Of a stretch of DNA of 64,000 nt, positions 25,316 to 33,607 are shown in pieces. Both the position numbers and the translations under genes were made by a program. The notes beneath the pieces were generated by a model. That model worked only from the letters and a program-made list of their open reading frames with translations. It ran no database searches and had not been told where the DNA came from. The stretch lies in assembly GCA_020847535.1 (NCBI GenBank), contig JADLBU010000106.1, positions 1 through 64,000 on the forward strand, written 5' to 3'. Within the stretch, counting starts at the first letter, position 1. Each line of letters starts with the position of its first letter. This DNA is from Phycisphaerales bacterium (GTDB lineage Bacteria > Planctomycetota > Phycisphaerae > Phycisphaerales > UBA1924).

Positions 25316-26323
25316 ATGAGCACCCTCGACTCTTCTGACCCGCCCACGATCCCGCCTCGGGATCCGGCGGGGCACAAAGGAACATTCGGGACGGTGTCGG
25401 TCGTCGGCGGTTGTGCCAGCGATCTGCCGGGCACGCTGCGGATGATCGGCGCCCCGGTGCTTGCCGCTCGCGGAGCGCTGCGGGCGGGTGCGGGGCTGGT
25501 GCGGCTGGTGATGCCCGCGCCGATCCTCAACGCCGGGATCGCCATGCTTCCATCGGTCACGGGCGCTGCGTTGCCGGTGGATGAGCGCCGGCAGATCGAG
25601 GGCTATCGCGCGGCCCCTGAATTGGATCGCCAGCTCGCGGCGAGCCGGTGCATGGTGATCGGTCCGGGGCTTGGTGGAGCGCCGAGCACGACGGCGATCG
25701 TTTTGAGGGCGATCCAGCAGGAGGATGTGCCGATCGTGCTGGATGCCGATGGGTTGAATTTGCTTGCCACGGTTCCCGAGTTCTGGCGCGACCTGCGGGC
25801 GAGGGTGATCGTGACGCCGCATCCGGGTGAATATCGCCGGCTGTCGGCACCGCTCAACATCACCCTGGATCCGACGGATCCGGCAGCGCGACCAGAGGCC
25901 GCGGCCCAGCTCGCCCGGCGGCTGGGTGTGATCGTGGTGCTCAAGGGCGCGGGGACGGTTGTCAGCGATGGGCACCGGACGTGGATCTGTACACGCGGGC
26001 ATGCGTGCCTGGCGACCGGGGGTACGGGGGATGTGCTTGCCGGAGTCATCGGGGGGCTGGTGGCGCAGTTTGTGGGGGGTGCGAGCGAGGCGGTGATGCT
26101 GGCGGCGATACCGGAGAAGTTCAGGGCAGCGCTGGCGGCTTCCAAGGCCAAGACGGCGCCCACGCTCGATCTGTTCGATTGCGCGCGGCTGGGCGTGCAG
26201 ATCCATGGGATGGCGGGGGAGATGTGGGCCAGGAGCCACGGGCAAGCGGGGTTGCTTTCCGAAGAACTCGCCGACCTGGTTCCGGAGACGATGGATCAGC
26301 TGCGGTCGGAGCCGTCGGCTTGA
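25316..26323 (+). CDS. nnrD: ADP/ATP-dependent NAD(P)H-hydrate dehydratase
   Basis: NnrD repairs NAD(P)H that has been hydrated spontaneously, restoring NAD(P)H with ADP or ATP. The 335-residue protein has the ribokinase-like fold: K-G-T-F-G-T-V-S-V-V-G-G (21-32), G-P-G-L-G, D-A-D-G-L-N (143-148), V-T-P-H-P-G-E (166-172), and the catalytic A-T-G-G-T-G-D-V-L (233-241). The NnrE epimerase domain that is often fused to it is absent here. The start ATG at 25316 follows a short gap after nuoB. The C-terminal segment (about 275-300) is Ala/Lys-rich. Confidence 0.92.
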   Translation: MSTLDSSDPPTIPPRDPAGHKGTFGTVSVVGGCASDLPGTLRMIGAPVLAARGALRAGAGLVRLVMPAPILNAGIAMLPSVTGAALPVDERRQIEGYRAAPELDRQLAASRCMVIGPGLGGAPSTTAIVLRAIQQEDVPIVLDADGLNLLATVPEFWRDLRARVIVTPHPGEYRRLSAPLNITLDPTDPAARPEAAAQLARRLGVIVVLKGAGTVVSDGHRTWICTRGHACLATGGTGDVLAGVIGGLVAQFVGGASEAVMLAAIPEKFRAALAASKAKTAPTLDLFDCARLGVQIHGMAGEMWARSHGQAGLLSEELADLVPETMDQLRSEPSA

Positions 26324-26500
26324 GCCGGCGGGCGTTGGCGACCACCAAAGACCGGCCTTGTTCCTTTGCTCGCCCTTGAACAAGCGGTACGTGAAGGCGT
26401 TCCCCGTCTATACGACCTCCGCCTCAAGTCGGAGGCTCGGAGGCGTGGACCGGATGCGTGTTGCCGATGCGTGCCCTTGTCGTTCCTACGCTTGCCCGCA

Positions 26501-27940
26501 ATGTCTCCAGTCATCCAACCTCCCAACGGTACGCGTGACCTGTATCCGATCGAGGCGGCGCGGCGGCGATTCATCACCGAGGCGTGGCGTCGAGTTTCGA
26601 TCAATCACGGGTTCGAGGAGATCGATGGGCCGACCTTCGAGCACCTTGAGCTGTACACCGTCAAGTCGGGGGAGGGGATCGTCTCGGAGCTGTTCTCGTT
26701 CAGGCGGGAAGGCGGGGAGAAGGACTTTGCGCTGAGGCCGGAGTTCACCCCGACGCTGGCGCGGATGTACGCGGCGAAGGCCAAGAGCTTGTCTTCGCCG
26801 ACGAAGTGGTTCACGGCGGGGCCGTTCTTTCGGGCGGAGCGGCCGCAGCGGGGGAGGTTGAGGGAGTTTTTGCAGTGGAATTGTGATGTGGTCGGTGCAG
26901 CACTCCCGGAAAAACCTACGCCCTTGGATGTTGCAGCGGCCAACACGCGAGCCGATTCCGAGATCATCTCGTGCTGCATCGACCTGCTTCGGGAAATGGG
27001 GCTGACCGCCCAGGATGTGACGGTCCGAGTAAGCAATCGACTGTTGATCGCCGACATTCTCGAAGAGATCGACATACCGAGGAACAGGCACGACATCGCG
27101 CTGGCCGCATTGGATCGCAGCGCGAAGCTGAATGAACAAGAGATGGCGGAATTCTGCCGCAAGCAGGGATTGCCTGCGACATTCGTCAGCCGCTTCAATG
27201 AGTTCCGAAAGAAGTATGAAGATCTCCCAGCCGTTCGGGGCACAACCGGTCAGATGCTGGACCGGACACGCGGCATAGGCTCGGTGCTTGCACTCTACAA
27301 CATGCTTACCGAGAACGGATACCAGGAATGGATTGAACCAGACTATTCGGTAGTTCGCGGCCTTGCCTACTACACCGGCATGGTCTTCGAGGTCATCGTC
27401 GACGGCGAGCGAGCCGTCGCCGGTGGCGGCAGGTACGACAACCTCATCGAGATGTTCGGGGGCCCGCCGACGCCAGCGGTCGGGTTCGGCATGGGGGATG
27501 TTGTTCTTTCGCTTGTGCTCCAGGACAAGGGCTTGATGCCCACCGATGCCGAGCTGCTCGAGATCGCCGGCATGCGGCCGGATGTGTTTGTGATCTCGAA
27601 CGGGACACCAGAGGCGGATGCTCGGCTTGGGGGAGTGGTGGCGGAGCTGAGAAGAGGTGGAAAGGCAAAGGCTGGAGATGGGGTAGACACAGGCAGGATG
27701 CCTGTGCCACGAGATGGGGTAGGAGGTGGGCTGCACGTTCGCCGGTCGTACAAGGCGACCAAGAAGATCGGCAAGCTGCTCCAGGAGGCGGGAGATGTCC
27801 GTGCCAGGTTCGCCGTGATTCTTGAGTCGGGGACGGAGGCGACCATTAAGAACCTCCAGACCGGAGAGCAGGATCAGAGCAGGACGGCGATCGATCAGCT
27901 CGCGATGGAGCTTCGCAAGCGGCTGGCTGTGGTTCGATAA
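26501..27940 (+). CDS. hisS: Histidyl-tRNA synthetase with in-frame palindromic insertion
   Basis: The 479-residue class II synthetase charges tRNA-His. It shows motif 1 (P-N-G-T-R-D-L-Y-P), motif 2 (F-F-R-A-E-R-P-Q-R-G-R-L-R-E-F-L), the HisA signature G-L-A-Y-Y-T-G-M-V-F-E, motif 3 G-G-G-R-Y-D-N-L, and a C-terminal anticodon-binding domain (about 370-479). Inside that domain, between A-E-L-R-R and V-R-R-S-Y-K-A-T-K-K-I-G, there is an extra stretch of about 25 residues containing D-G-V-D-T-G-R-M-P-V-P-R-D-G-V, encoded by a palindrome flanked by 12-base direct repeats. The frame is kept. ATG 26501 gives the family N-terminus. Confidence 0.95.
   Translation: MSPVIQPPNGTRDLYPIEAARRRFITEAWRRVSINHGFEEIDGPTFEHLELYTVKSGEGIVSELFSFRREGGEKDFALRPEFTPTLARMYAAKAKSLSSPTKWFTAGPFFRAERPQRGRLREFLQWNCDVVGAALPEKPTPLDVAAANTRADSEIISCCIDLLREMGLTAQDVTVRVSNRLLIADILEEIDIPRNRHDIALAALDRSAKLNEQEMAEFCRKQGLPATFVSRFNEFRKKYEDLPAVRGTTGQMLDRTRGIGSVLALYNMLTENGYQEWIEPDYSVVRGLAYYTGMVFEVIVDGERAVAGGGRYDNLIEMFGGPPTPAVGFGMGDVVLSLVLQDKGLMPTDAELLEIAGMRPDVFVISNGTPEADARLGGVVAELRRGGKAKAGDGVDTGRMPVPRDGVGGGLHVRRSYKATKKIGKLLQEAGDVRARFAVILESGTEATIKNLQTGEQDQSRTAIDQLAMELRKRLAVVR
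27675..27722 (+). repeat. Palindromic element with 12-base flanking direct repeats inside hisS
   Basis: A perfect inverted repeat (8-base arms cacaggca/tgcctgtg, 3-base loop; 27688-27706) sits between two exact copies of gagatggggtag (27675-27686 and 27711-27722). The copies are 36 bases apart, so the duplicated unit is twelve codons. This is what a small inserted element with a target-site duplication would look like; it adds T-G-R-M-P-V-P-R to the protein. Confidence 0.8.
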
Positions 27941-28016
27941 ACTCCGACGGTGCCGCAAGCCGAACGGAAAATCCCTCTGCTCGCCAGGCTGCTGGACACG
28001 GCGATCTACACCGTCG

Positions 28017-28355
28017 ATGATCGCGGCGACGGGACGGCTGGGCTGCCTGTGGGGTCTGCTCATCGCGCTTGCCATCGTGGGGGTTGTGGTGGTGACGATC
28101 CTGGCGAAGAAGCTCCTGGTGCTTCTTTTCATCCCGCTGCTCCTGGCGGGTGTGGCCGTGGTGACGTCCGCGCGGCGACACGCGCACTTGAAGTCGATGG
28201 CGCAGATCGGAATGGAGCTCATCGCCCGGGATGCCTGCCCGTGCTGCGGTGGCGCTGTCCGCAAGGCGTTGACCATCCGGTATGGAGAGCGGCTCTGCGA
28301 TTCCTGCGGAGCAACGTGGCGGGACTCGAATTGCGCACCTCGGCGGACGGGGTAG
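28017..28355 (+). CDS. Small membrane protein with zinc ribbon
   Basis: The 112-residue product has two or more adjoining hydrophobic helices (about residues 10-50) and a C-terminal zinc ribbon, C-P-C-C-G-G ... C-D-S-C-G (spacing about 20), probably a cytoplasmic metal-binding knuckle. No family recognised. The start is unclear: the 60 bases before the ATG at 28017 look more coding in another frame (from a GTG at 27950, ten bases after hisS), so either the true start lies here or a frameshift has separated an N-terminal part. It lies between hisS and dnaE on the same strand. Confidence 0.5.
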   Translation: MIAATGRLGCLWGLLIALAIVGVVVVTILAKKLLVLLFIPLLLAGVAVVTSARRHAHLKSMAQIGMELIARDACPCCGGAVRKALTIRYGERLCDSCGATWRDSNCAPRRTG

Positions 28356-28470
28356 GCGTGCTGCGGAAGGGGGCCGAGCGGGGGTGAATGCCCCTGGCAC
28401 ATGCCGCGGGGCCACGGAGAACTCTGTCAACAGCTTGGCGAGCGGCGGTATGCCTGTGTACCGTTTTCCG

Positions 28471-31400
28471 ATGGCCGATGCCGCCCCGCAATCCGTACCG
28501 CGAACCGCTCTGCCGCCGCATGAGCAGTTCGTGCATCTGCACCTGCACACCGAGTACTCGCTGCTGGATGGCGGCAACCGGATCGACAAGCTGATCAACC
28601 GGGTCGCCGAGCTTGGGATGACCGCGGTCGGCATCACCGACCACGGCAACATGTTCGGCGCGGTCTCCTTCTACCAGCAGTGCAAGGACAAGGGGATCAA
28701 GCCCATTCTGGGCGTCGAGGCGTATGTCACCCCGCCGGGCAAACCGCGAACGGATCGCACGTACTCGGGCGGCGGTGAGGGTGGGTATCACCTGGTGCTG
28801 CTCTGCGAGAACCTGGAGGGGTGGAACAACCTTCTGTACCTGTGTTCGGAGGCGTTCCTCACGGGCTTCTACTACAAGCCCCGGATCGATCGCGAGATCC
28901 TCGAGAAGCATTCCGCGGGCCTGATCGCGATCAACGGCCATCTGGGCAGCGAGATCGGTGAGCACCTCCTCGACTACGAGCGCAGCGGGGATGAGAAGTG
29001 CTGGCGAGCGGCGGTTGAGAGTGCGCAGTGGCACAAGCGGGTGTTTGGTGGCAAGGCATCAGGCAACGGGCATCAGGCATCAGCAAACACCAAAGGCTCT
29101 TCCCCTGATGCCCAATGCCCAATGCCTGATGCCTCTTCTTCCCGCTTCTACATCGAGCTCCAGCACCACGTGCAGGAGCAGAACTCGATCAACAAGCACC
29201 TGATCAGGCTCGCCCGGGAGTCGGGCTGCCCGCTGGTCTGCGACAACGATTCCCACTTTCTGCTCGCGCAGGATCACGATGCCCACGACACCCTGATCTG
29301 CATCTCGACGGGCAAGCTCAAGACCGATGAGAACCGGATGCGGTACCCGGCGCAGCTCTACGTCAAGAGCCCGCCGGAGATGCGTGAGCTCTTCGAGCCC
29401 TATGGGGATGCGGGCCGGGAAGCGCTCGACAACACCGTCAAGATCGCCGAGCGCTGCAACGTCGAGCTGCCGCTGGGTGTCAACAACGCGCCGATGGTGA
29501 AGGTGCGGCGAGCAAATGGGGCACAGGCGGCAAATGCGGCACAGGCGGCAAATGCGGCAAACGTCGAGCCCGGAGGAAAGCGAAGTGGGACTGCCCGCAA
29601 CCCTGCCTCCGCCGATCCGTGGTCAGGTCTGCCGCGATGGGATGATCCGAAGTTCGCCGGGGATCTGACCGCCTGGTACACGGCGTATTGCGCCGAGTTC
29701 GAGGTTGTCCCGTTCCATGTTGAACCGGCGGCGAGCGATGAGGAGCGCAAGAAGCTGCTCGCCGAGGCCAAGGCCCAGTGCGACGCCGCGCTGCGTAGGT
29801 TGTCGGAGGCCGGCTTTATCTGGCGATACGGGCCGGATGTGAGCGGTGGGGGGGGCAAGTCCGTGACCGCCGGCCGAGCGGAGCAGGTTGCGCGCCTCGA
29901 GCGCGAGCTGGGGATCCTCGCCGACAAGAACATCTCCGCCTACTTCCTGATCGTCTGGGACTTCGTCAACTGGGGCCGCCAGCGCGGCATCCCGGCGAAT
30001 GCAAGAGGTTCGGGCGTCGGCACGATGGCCGGCTATGTGCTGGGTCTTTCCAACGCGTGTCCTGTTCGTTACGGGCTGCTGTTTGAGCGGTTCACCGATC
30101 CCGATCGCAGCGAGTATCCCGACATCGACATTGATCTGTGCCAGGATGGCCGCGGGGATGTCATCAACTACGTCCGCCAGAAATACGGCCACGTCGCCCA
30201 GATCATCACCTTCGGAACAATGAAGGCCAAGGCGGCGGTGCGCGATGTCGGACGCGTGATGGGGATGTCGTTGCCGGATGTCGACAAGATCGCCAAGCTC
30301 ATTCCCGAACAGCTCCACATCACGCTCGACAAGGCGCTCGAGCAGGAGCCCGACCTCCAGAAGCTCTACAACGCGGACGATCAAGTCCGCCGGCTCATCG
30401 ACAACGCCCGCACGCTCGAGGGCCAGGCGCGCCACGCGAGCGTGCATGCCGCGGGCGTCATCGTCGCGACCCGACCCCTGTACGAGATCGTGCCGCTCTA
30501 TCGCCAGGCGAGCAGCGGGGAGCACGAGATCGTCACGCAGTGGGATGGCCCCACGTGCGAGAAGATGGGCCTGCTGAAGATGGACTTCCTGGGCCTGCGG
30601 ACGCTCAGCGTCGTGGAGCGCTGCAAGAAGCTGATCGCCGAGTCGATGGGCGAGGCGGAGGTCTGGCGAGCCGTGGGGCGGGAGGACGAGTTCAAGACAC
30701 GGCCGGCATCTTCGAAGAACGCTGTCTCGGTCGCTCACCCTCTCGACCTGGATCGTCTCGATTTCGCGGATCAGCGCGTCTTTGACATCTTCCGCCGGGG
30801 GGATACGACGGGTGTGTTCCAGTTTGAATCTCCCGGCATGCGCCGGCTTCTCATCGACATGAAGCCCGACCGGCTCGAAGACCTGATCGCCGCCAACGCC
30901 CTCTTCCGTCCGGGCCCGATGGACCTCATCCCGGATTACAATCGTCGCAAGCACGGGACGGATCGCGTCCCGCTGGTTCACCCGATTGCCGACAAGTTCA
31001 CCAATGAGACGTACGGTGTCATGGTCTATCAGGAACAGGTGATGCAGATCGTCCACGAGCTGGGCGGCATCCCCCTGCGCGCGGCGTATTCGCTCATCAA
31101 GGCGATCAGCAAGAAGAAGGAGAAGGAGATCGGCAAGAACCGGCCGGTCTTCATCGATGGGGCACAGAAGAAGGGCCTGAGCAAGGCGGCGGCCGAGGAG
31201 CTCTTCGAGAACATCCTCAAGTTCGCGGGCTACGGCTTCAATAAGAGCCACTCGACGGGTTACGCGATCGTTGCGTACCAGACCGCGTATCTGAAGACGT
31301 ATTTCCCCGCGCAGTACATGGCGGCGTTCCTCACCTACGAATCCGCCGCCAGTGCGGTCGCGGACTGGATTCCGTACGTGGAGGATGTAAAGAAGGCCCG

Positions 31401-32751
31401 CACGGTTGATCCCAAGACCGGGGCGATCATCCGTCCGGGGCTCGAGGTTCGTCCGCCGGATGTCAACAAGTCCAAGGCGGCCTTTGCGGTGGTGTTTGAT
31501 GAGAACGAATCACGAGATGCCCGCCACGGGCATATCCGCTTCGGGCTCGCGGCGATCAAGGGGGCGGGCGACAAGGCGATCGAATCGATCATCGCGGAGC
31601 GAGAAGGCATCCCTGCCGCTGCCAAGGCCGGGGCTTCTGATCCATCGCTTCGTCCATCCGTCATCTCGTCGCCCCGTCACTTCTCATCACTCTTTGACTT
31701 CTGCGAGCGACTGCTTGCCCGCGGTCCGGGCGTCATCAACAAGGCGACCATCGAATCGCTGATCAAGTGCGGCGCTTTCGACAGCGTGCATGGGATGAAC
31801 AACCGCGCGGCGATGATCGCGACCATCGAGCAGGCGATGTCCGCAGGCCAGAAGGCGGCCGCGGACAAGGCCTCGGGCCAGGGTGCGCTCTTCGGCTTCG
31901 GGGGACCGCACAGCGCTGACGATGCGGCCAAGGCAGCGCCCGCGATCACGCTCGCCAAGACTTCACCCTGGAACACCAGCGATGCTCTGACACATGAGAA
32001 GGAGGTGCTGGGCTTCTACGTATCGAGCCACCCGCTCGATGCGTGGAAAAACTGGTCGTCGATCTTCACCACCGCGACCACTGTCTCTACCAAGGAGATG
32101 CCCAAGGACACGCGCGTGGTTCTCTCGGGCCTGGTCGCCGCCGTGCGCACGCTGATCGTCAAGAACGGCCGATCCGCGGGCCAGAAGATGGCGGCGATCA
32201 CGCTCGAGGACCAGTCCGGCACGATCCCGTGCGTGATGTTCTCGGATGCCTACGCCAAGTTCGGGCACTTCGCCGAGCCGGACAGGATCGTGTTCATCCT
32301 GGGCCGCGTGGATACATCGCGCGGGGATGTCCAGGTCCTCATCGAGCGGATCGCACCGATCGATGGTGTTCCCTTGCAGCCGGGGAGGCTCCAGGTTCTC
32401 GTCGATGAGAATCGGCTCAACGGCAGCGCACCGGCGGTGCTTCAGAAGGTCGCGGGGATGATCCGGGATGTCGGGGTGACTGGCAGCAAGGGGGATGAGA
32501 AGGCCGCTCGTGAGAAGGGCGAGGAGACCGTGCTCTTCCCGGTAGAACTGGCTGTCGCGACCGCGGATCGGACGGCGATCCTGGCGCTGCCATCGAGCAC
32601 GCGGATCCGGATCGATGCCGGGGTGCTCAAGGAGTTTGAGCACTGGCTGGGCTCGGGAAGCGTCAAACTGATGGGCGGCGTATGGGCGGAGAAGTTTGAA
32701 GAAAAGAACCGCTGGGGCAGCGGCAAGCCGCGTCGGTTCGATGACGAATGA
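28471..32751 (+). CDS. dnaE: DNA polymerase III alpha subunit
   Basis: The replicative polymerase subunit: 1426 residues against about 1160 in E. coli. It has the PHP domain (H-L-H-L-H-T-E-Y-S-L-L-D-G near residue 25), the palm with catalytic aspartates in P-D-I-D-I-D (551-555), the finger region with K-M-D-F-L-G-L-R-T-L and D-T-T-G-V-F-Q-F-E-S, F-N-K-S-H-S-T-G-Y, and a C-terminal OB fold (V-L-S-G-L-V-A-A-V-R). The extra length comes partly from two low-complexity insertions, near residues 195-221 and 348-364, both encoded by repeats. ATG 28471 is chosen; an ATG at 28450 is also in frame. It converges with the ExbB-like gene, 8 bases apart. Confidence 0.96.
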   Translation: MADAAPQSVPRTALPPHEQFVHLHLHTEYSLLDGGNRIDKLINRVAELGMTAVGITDHGNMFGAVSFYQQCKDKGIKPILGVEAYVTPPGKPRTDRTYSGGGEGGYHLVLLCENLEGWNNLLYLCSEAFLTGFYYKPRIDREILEKHSAGLIAINGHLGSEIGEHLLDYERSGDEKCWRAAVESAQWHKRVFGGKASGNGHQASANTKGSSPDAQCPMPDASSSRFYIELQHHVQEQNSINKHLIRLARESGCPLVCDNDSHFLLAQDHDAHDTLICISTGKLKTDENRMRYPAQLYVKSPPEMRELFEPYGDAGREALDNTVKIAERCNVELPLGVNNAPMVKVRRANGAQAANAAQAANAANVEPGGKRSGTARNPASADPWSGLPRWDDPKFAGDLTAWYTAYCAEFEVVPFHVEPAASDEERKKLLAEAKAQCDAALRRLSEAGFIWRYGPDVSGGGGKSVTAGRAEQVARLERELGILADKNISAYFLIVWDFVNWGRQRGIPANARGSGVGTMAGYVLGLSNACPVRYGLLFERFTDPDRSEYPDIDIDLCQDGRGDVINYVRQKYGHVAQIITFGTMKAKAAVRDVGRVMGMSLPDVDKIAKLIPEQLHITLDKALEQEPDLQKLYNADDQVRRLIDNARTLEGQARHASVHAAGVIVATRPLYEIVPLYRQASSGEHEIVTQWDGPTCEKMGLLKMDFLGLRTLSVVERCKKLIAESMGEAEVWRAVGREDEFKTRPASSKNAVSVAHPLDLDRLDFADQRVFDIFRRGDTTGVFQFESPGMRRLLIDMKPDRLEDLIAANALFRPGPMDLIPDYNRRKHGTDRVPLVHPIADKFTNETYGVMVYQEQVMQIVHELGGIPLRAAYSLIKAISKKKEKEIGKNRPVFIDGAQKKGLSKAAAEELFENILKFAGYGFNKSHSTGYAIVAYQTAYLKTYFPAQYMAAFLTYESAASAVADWIPYVEDVKKARTVDPKTGAIIRPGLEVRPPDVNKSKAAFAVVFDENESRDARHGHIRFGLAAIKGAGDKAIESIIAEREGIPAAAKAGASDPSLRPSVISSPRHFSSLFDFCERLLARGPGVINKATIESLIKCGAFDSVHGMNNRAAMIATIEQAMSAGQKAAADKASGQGALFGFGGPHSADDAAKAAPAITLAKTSPWNTSDALTHEKEVLGFYVSSHPLDAWKNWSSIFTTATTVSTKEMPKDTRVVLSGLVAAVRTLIVKNGRSAGQKMAAITLEDQSGTIPCVMFSDAYAKFGHFAEPDRIVFILGRVDTSRGDVQVLIERIAPIDGVPLQPGRLQVLVDENRLNGSAPAVLQKVAGMIRDVGVTGSKGDEKAAREKGEETVLFPVELAVATADRTAILALPSSTRIRIDAGVLKEFEHWLGSGSVKLMGGVWAEKFEEKNRWGSGKPRRFDDE
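29054..29134 (+). repeat. Long inverted repeat inside dnaE
   Basis: Arms of about 30 bases (29054-29083 and 29105-29134) are near-perfect inverted copies built from the words ggcatcag and ctgatgcc; the outer 12 bases (aggcatcaggca/tgcctgatgcct) match exactly. The loop is about 21 bases. The unit is in frame and adds some 27 residues between the PHP segment ending H-K-R-V-F-G-G and the normal R-F-Y-I-E-L-Q. Confidence 0.75.
29512..29563 (+). repeat. 18-base tandem repeat in dnaE
   Basis: Nearly three copies of an 18-base unit (gcaaatgcggcacaggcg) encode A-N-A-A-Q-A repeats at about residues 348-364, in the second linker-like insertion of DnaE. Being a multiple of three, copy-number changes would not alter the frame. 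Confidence 0.8.
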
Positions 32752-32759
32752 TCGCGGAA

Positions 32760-33530
32760 CTACTTGCCTTCCACCGGCACTTGCTCGACCACCTGCCCGC
32801 ACACCACCGTCCCGCGCGTGCAGATCCGGTCCACGATCGAGCGGTAGAGCCCGAACACGAACAGGCACGGGATCGCCAGGCACAGCCCCAGCAGCGTGTG
32901 GAAGAGGGCCTTGGAGATGCCCAGCGAGAGATCCGCGGGGCCTGCCTGTCCGCCCGATGCTCCCAGGCTCGTAAAGGCCAGGATCATCCCCCAGACCGTG
33001 CCGGCGAGTCCGACGAGGGGGCCGAGGTTGCCGATCACGTTGAGCAGCTCGATCCGCCGGAACCAGCGTGCGGCCTCTTCGGCGGCGGCGAGTTCGGCGG
33101 CTTCGCGGACTGCATCACGGGTGTTGCCGGCCGCGAGCGCAGCGCGCATGACACGCGCGACGAACGAATCGTCTCTGGCCGCGAGTTCGCGTAGATCCTG
33201 CCAGCGCTTGGCGGAGGCAAGGTCAATGATCCGATTGGTCGATTCGCGCGGGAGGATCCGGGATTCGCGGATATCGATCAGGCAGCTGATCGCCACCGCC
33301 ATCGCGATTACCGATCCGACCACCAGCAGCACCGTGAACAGGTCAAACGACTGGCGGAAGAGCGACCAGAGCCCGGATTCCCCAAGCCCACCGGCCATCG
33401 CCGGAGATCCGCCTGCCGGAGTTGGCGGGGTTGCCTGGTTGAACGCCATGCCGACCGCGGCGAACACGGAGATCATGCCTGCGATCACGACGATGCTCCA
33501 CGACCTGATTCCCGGACGCCTTGCGTGCAT
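32760..33530 (-). CDS. MotA/TolQ/ExbB-family proton-channel protein
   Basis: The 256-residue product has an N-terminal helix, a second helix pair near residues 60-83, a cytoplasmic stretch rich in Ala/Arg/Glu (about 90-150), and the family core with two helices: L-N-V-I-G-N-L-G-P-L-V-G-L-A-G-T-V-W-G-M-I-L-A-F and G-I-S-K-A-L-F-H-T-L-L-G-L-C-L-A-I-P. Such proteins form the pentameric channel of TonB- or Tol-type energy transducers, paired with ExbD or TolR. No ExbD gene adjoins, so the partner is elsewhere. The ATG at 33530 precedes the first helix. Confidence 0.85.
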   Translation of the reverse strand: MHARRPGIRSWSIVVIAGMISVFAAVGMAFNQATPPTPAGGSPAMAGGLGESGLWSLFRQSFDLFTVLLVVGSVIAMAVAISCLIDIRESRILPRESTNRIIDLASAKRWQDLRELAARDDSFVARVMRAALAAGNTRDAVREAAELAAAEEAARWFRRIELLNVIGNLGPLVGLAGTVWGMILAFTSLGASGGQAGPADLSLGISKALFHTLLGLCLAIPCLFVFGLYRSIVDRICTRGTVVCGQVVEQVPVEGK

Positions 33531-33607
33531 GGCCGATGATAGACGATCGGGCTGGCGCTGTGGCTGTGCCGACAAGCCCGGATCGCAGAGCTCGCAGAAC
33601 CTTCCGG

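Noticed and set aside
26486-28402. Minus-strand open frame of 638 codons over hisS
   Set aside because: Shadow of hisS in GC-rich DNA; no domain and no start or ribosome site.
29623-31251. Minus-strand open frame inside dnaE
   Set aside because: Antisense to the polymerase core; composition is typical of GC-rich shadow frames.
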